DNA from: Gordonia shandongensis DSM 45094
Lineage (GTDB): Bacteria; Actinomycetota; Actinomycetes; Mycobacteriales; Mycobacteriaceae
Assembly (NCBI RefSeq): GCF_000423025.1
Contig: NZ_AUHE01000001.1
Location: forward strand, 62,001-126,000
Reading direction: 5' to 3'
Length of the DNA: 64,000 nt
Shown in pieces: positions 62,461-64,000 of the stretch; position 1 is the first letter of the stretch, and the number at the start of each line of letters is the position of its first letter. The position numbers and the translations under genes are program-made. Below the pieces are notes generated by a model. It searched no databases and was not told the origin of the DNA. It was given only the letters and a program-made list of their open reading frames with translations.

Positions 62461-63204
62461 CTCGAGATGCGCGAGCATCGCGGCGACGAACTCCCGGCCG
62501 CGATCACGGTGGACGCTGTGCCCGGCCTCGACGGTGAGGAATCGTCCGGCGGGCATCGCGTCGGCGACTCGCCGCAGATGCCGCGGCGGCAGGAAGCTGC
62601 GCCGCCCGCCGGAGATCACCAGGGTCGGTGACCTCACCGCCGCCAGCCGGTCCCACCACTGCGGATCGGGCGTCTGAAACTGCGCGAGCACCGCATCGGG
62701 CAACCCGCGGTGCATCCGCAGCGCCGGTCGCGGATCGGCCAACAGCGCGCCCACGCCCCGGATCCGTTCCCCCAGCGACGCCGACGGCGCGATCCGCTCG
62801 GCGACGTCGCCGTCGTCGAAGGGCATCGGCGGGACCTCCTCGAGAACGAGACGGCGCACCGTCTCCGGCCGCCGCATCGCGAACCGCACGGCGCCGTGCG
62901 CACCCAACGAATGCCCGACGACGTCGACCCGGCCCCCGCACACCCCGTCGACCACGCGGCCCAGATCGTCGGCGAAGTCGTCGAGGCGATACTCCGCGGA
63001 GCGTCCGCTGCGACCGTGCCCGCGCAGGTCGACGGCGATCGTCGGCCGTCGCGCGGCACGCAGCGCGGCGACCGCCCGACGCCACGTCCGATGGTCGCCG
63101 CCCATCCCGTGGACGAGCAGCACCGGCGTCGCGCCCGCCGGATCGCCCGCGAGGTCGACCGCGAGATCCGGCAGCGCCGGATCGTCACTGTGAAGAATCC
63201 GCAT
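62455..63204 (-). CDS. Alpha/beta hydrolase
   Basis: 249 residues from the ATG at 63204; TAATCT (63217-63212) ends 7 bp before it, suggesting a leaderless transcript. Oxyanion region LLVHGMGGDHRTW, nucleophile GHSLGAHG (~102), an acidic residue after the sixth strand and VEAGHSVHRDR for the catalytic His: a complete triad. It belongs to the broad esterase/epoxide-hydrolase-like group; substrate not known. It is convergent with the MpaB-type gene, 39 bp apart. Confidence 0.85.
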   Translation of the reverse strand: MRILHSDDPALPDLAVDLAGDPAGATPVLLVHGMGGDHRTWRRAVAALRAARRPTIAVDLRGHGRSGRSAEYRLDDFADDLGRVVDGVCGGRVDVVGHSLGAHGAVRFAMRRPETVRRLVLEEVPPMPFDDGDVAERIAPSASLGERIRGVGALLADPRPALRMHRGLPDAVLAQFQTPDPQWWDRLAAVRSPTLVISGGRRSFLPPRHLRRVADAMPAGRFLTVEAGHSVHRDRGREFVAAMLAHLEQ

Positions 63205-63325
63205 CGACACCAGATTAGTCCCGCCCCGGGCTCCCGGACCCGCCCGCGCCTGATTGAATGTCATGCAGATCACGGCGCCCGTCGCCGTCGCATTCGGATC
63301 GCACGTCGACAGGGAGTCCCGCACA

Positions 63326-64000
63326 GTGAGCGCAAGGCCCGATGCCCGACCGGGACGTCCCGCGCTCGCCGGGCTGGTCCGCAGCGCATTGGCCACCCGC
63401 CGCCTCACCGTCGCGGCCATCGCCCTCACCCAGCTCGCCGCGATGGCCGCGACGCTGGCGCAGCCGGCCATCAACGCCCGCATCGTCGACAACGGTGTCG
63501 TCGCCGGCGACGTCGGCTACGTCCGCTCGATGAGCGTCGTGCTGCTGGCGGCCACCGCCGTGAGCGCCTTGGCGTCGTTCGGCGGGATCGTCGCGGGCGC
63601 CAATCTCTCGGCCGACGCCGCCGCCGACCTGCGCGACCGCGTGTTCCGCCATCTGGGCCGGGTGAGCAGCGCCGACCATCACGCCATCGGCACGCACTCC
63701 CTCCTGTCGCGCACCTCCACCGACGTGGCCGTCATCAGCCAGGCCGTCTTCGTCGCCACCACGCTGTCGCTGGCCGCACCGATCGTCACCGTCGGCGCCG
63801 TGGTGCTCTCACTGCGCGAGTCGCTGCGGCTCTCACCGGTCATCGCGGTGACCGCCGTCCTCATCAGCGTGTGCGTCGGGGTGTTCATCGCGACCGTGAC
63901 CCCGCTCGCCGCCCGGCGGCAGCGCGCCGTCGACCGGGTGAACCGCATGCTGCGCGAACAGCTGTCGGGGATGCACACCATCCGTGCGTTCCGCCGCGAA
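63326..64000 (+). CDS. ABC exporter, transmembrane-domain part (partial)
   Basis: The frame starts at a GTG (63326) with GGGAG upstream and runs off the right edge; 225 residues are visible. It is the membrane domain of a type IV-exporter-like ABC protein: LTVAAIALTQLAAMAATLAQ, PAINARIVDNGVVAGD, DLRDRVFRHLGRVSSADHHA and RTSTDVAVISQ match the TM1-TM4 pattern of multidrug/lipid exporters, ending GMHTIRAFRRE. The ATPase domain, if fused, is outside the window. Confidence 0.85.
   Translation, partial: MSARPDARPGRPALAGLVRSALATRRLTVAAIALTQLAAMAATLAQPAINARIVDNGVVAGDVGYVRSMSVVLLAATAVSALASFGGIVAGANLSADAAADLRDRVFRHLGRVSSADHHAIGTHSLLSRTSTDVAVISQAVFVATTLSLAAPIVTVGAVVLSLRESLRLSPVIAVTAVLISVCVGVFIATVTPLAARRQRAVDRVNRMLREQLSGMHTIRAFRRE

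Overview
The window is GC-rich actinobacterial DNA, most consistent with a mycolic-acid-containing member of the Mycobacteriales; a Gordonia-like genome is my best guess (inference). Supporting features are an ESX (type VII secretion) edge next to rplQ-truA, a complete mycofactocin (mft) cluster, a KshB-type steroid hydroxylase reductase with a KstR-type operator, a set of Mce-associated (Mam) proteins, a GT87 mannosyltransferase, and many GTG starts and apparently leaderless genes.

Layout. 1-2440: edge of an ESX locus (EspC-like secretion target, two YbaB-like proteins, a proline-rich MinD/EspI-like ATPase). 2451-7343: truA, then the infA-rpmJ-rpsM-rpsK-rpsD-rpoA-rplQ operon read leftward from a good promoter at 7502-7530. 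7559-12415: an exported CocE/S15 hydrolase, a small four-helix membrane protein, dtd, a mannosyltransferase and an anchored unknown. 12556-22555: secY-adk-map and the spc operon in two pieces (rpsH-rplF-rplR-rpsE-rpmD-rplO; rplN-rplX-rplE-rpsN), separated by four unrelated genes (18363-20962). 22794-32500: a block lying between rpsQ and rplN. It holds three sensor kinases, each translationally coupled to a membrane protein with a degenerate kinase-like C-terminus, two LuxR-type regulators (one without a receiver), an acetoacetate-decarboxylase-family protein and an MTB12-like lipoprotein. 32703-37962: the S10 operon (rpsJ to rpsQ) with a long structured leader.

38340-42647: a DUF4442 thioesterase-fold protein, a DsbA-like/VKOR disulfide-forming pair, a cysteine-rich exported unknown and a lipoprotein hydrolase. 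42729-52073: the mycofactocin locus. mftA-B-C-D and mftE-F-G run leftward, mftR is divergent, and a methylacyl-CoA racemase plus a mycofactocin-type SDR lie on the other strand between mftD and mftE. 52182-57187: kshB (KstR-type box), a DoxX protein, a ferredoxin-reductase-like flavoprotein and a coupled operon of four Mam-like proteins. 57212-64000: an SDR, a TetR regulator, a P450, menC, an MpaB-type oxygenase, an alpha/beta hydrolase and the start of an ABC exporter.

How parts work together: the ribosomal operons share TTGnnn - 17/18 bp - (T/C)AnnnT promoters, and three of the four have leaders with conspicuous hairpins. The mft genes would make a peptide-derived redox cofactor from MftA, and the embedded SDR is the expected cofactor-bound dehydrogenase; its KstR-type box suggests a tie to sterol catabolism (inference). 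The most unusual signals are the kinase/pseudo-kinase array, where one kinase has Arg in place of its phospho-acceptor His, and short tandem repeats anchored on the stop codons of six genes in the right half. No rRNA, tRNA, insertion sequence, prophage or CRISPR array was found.
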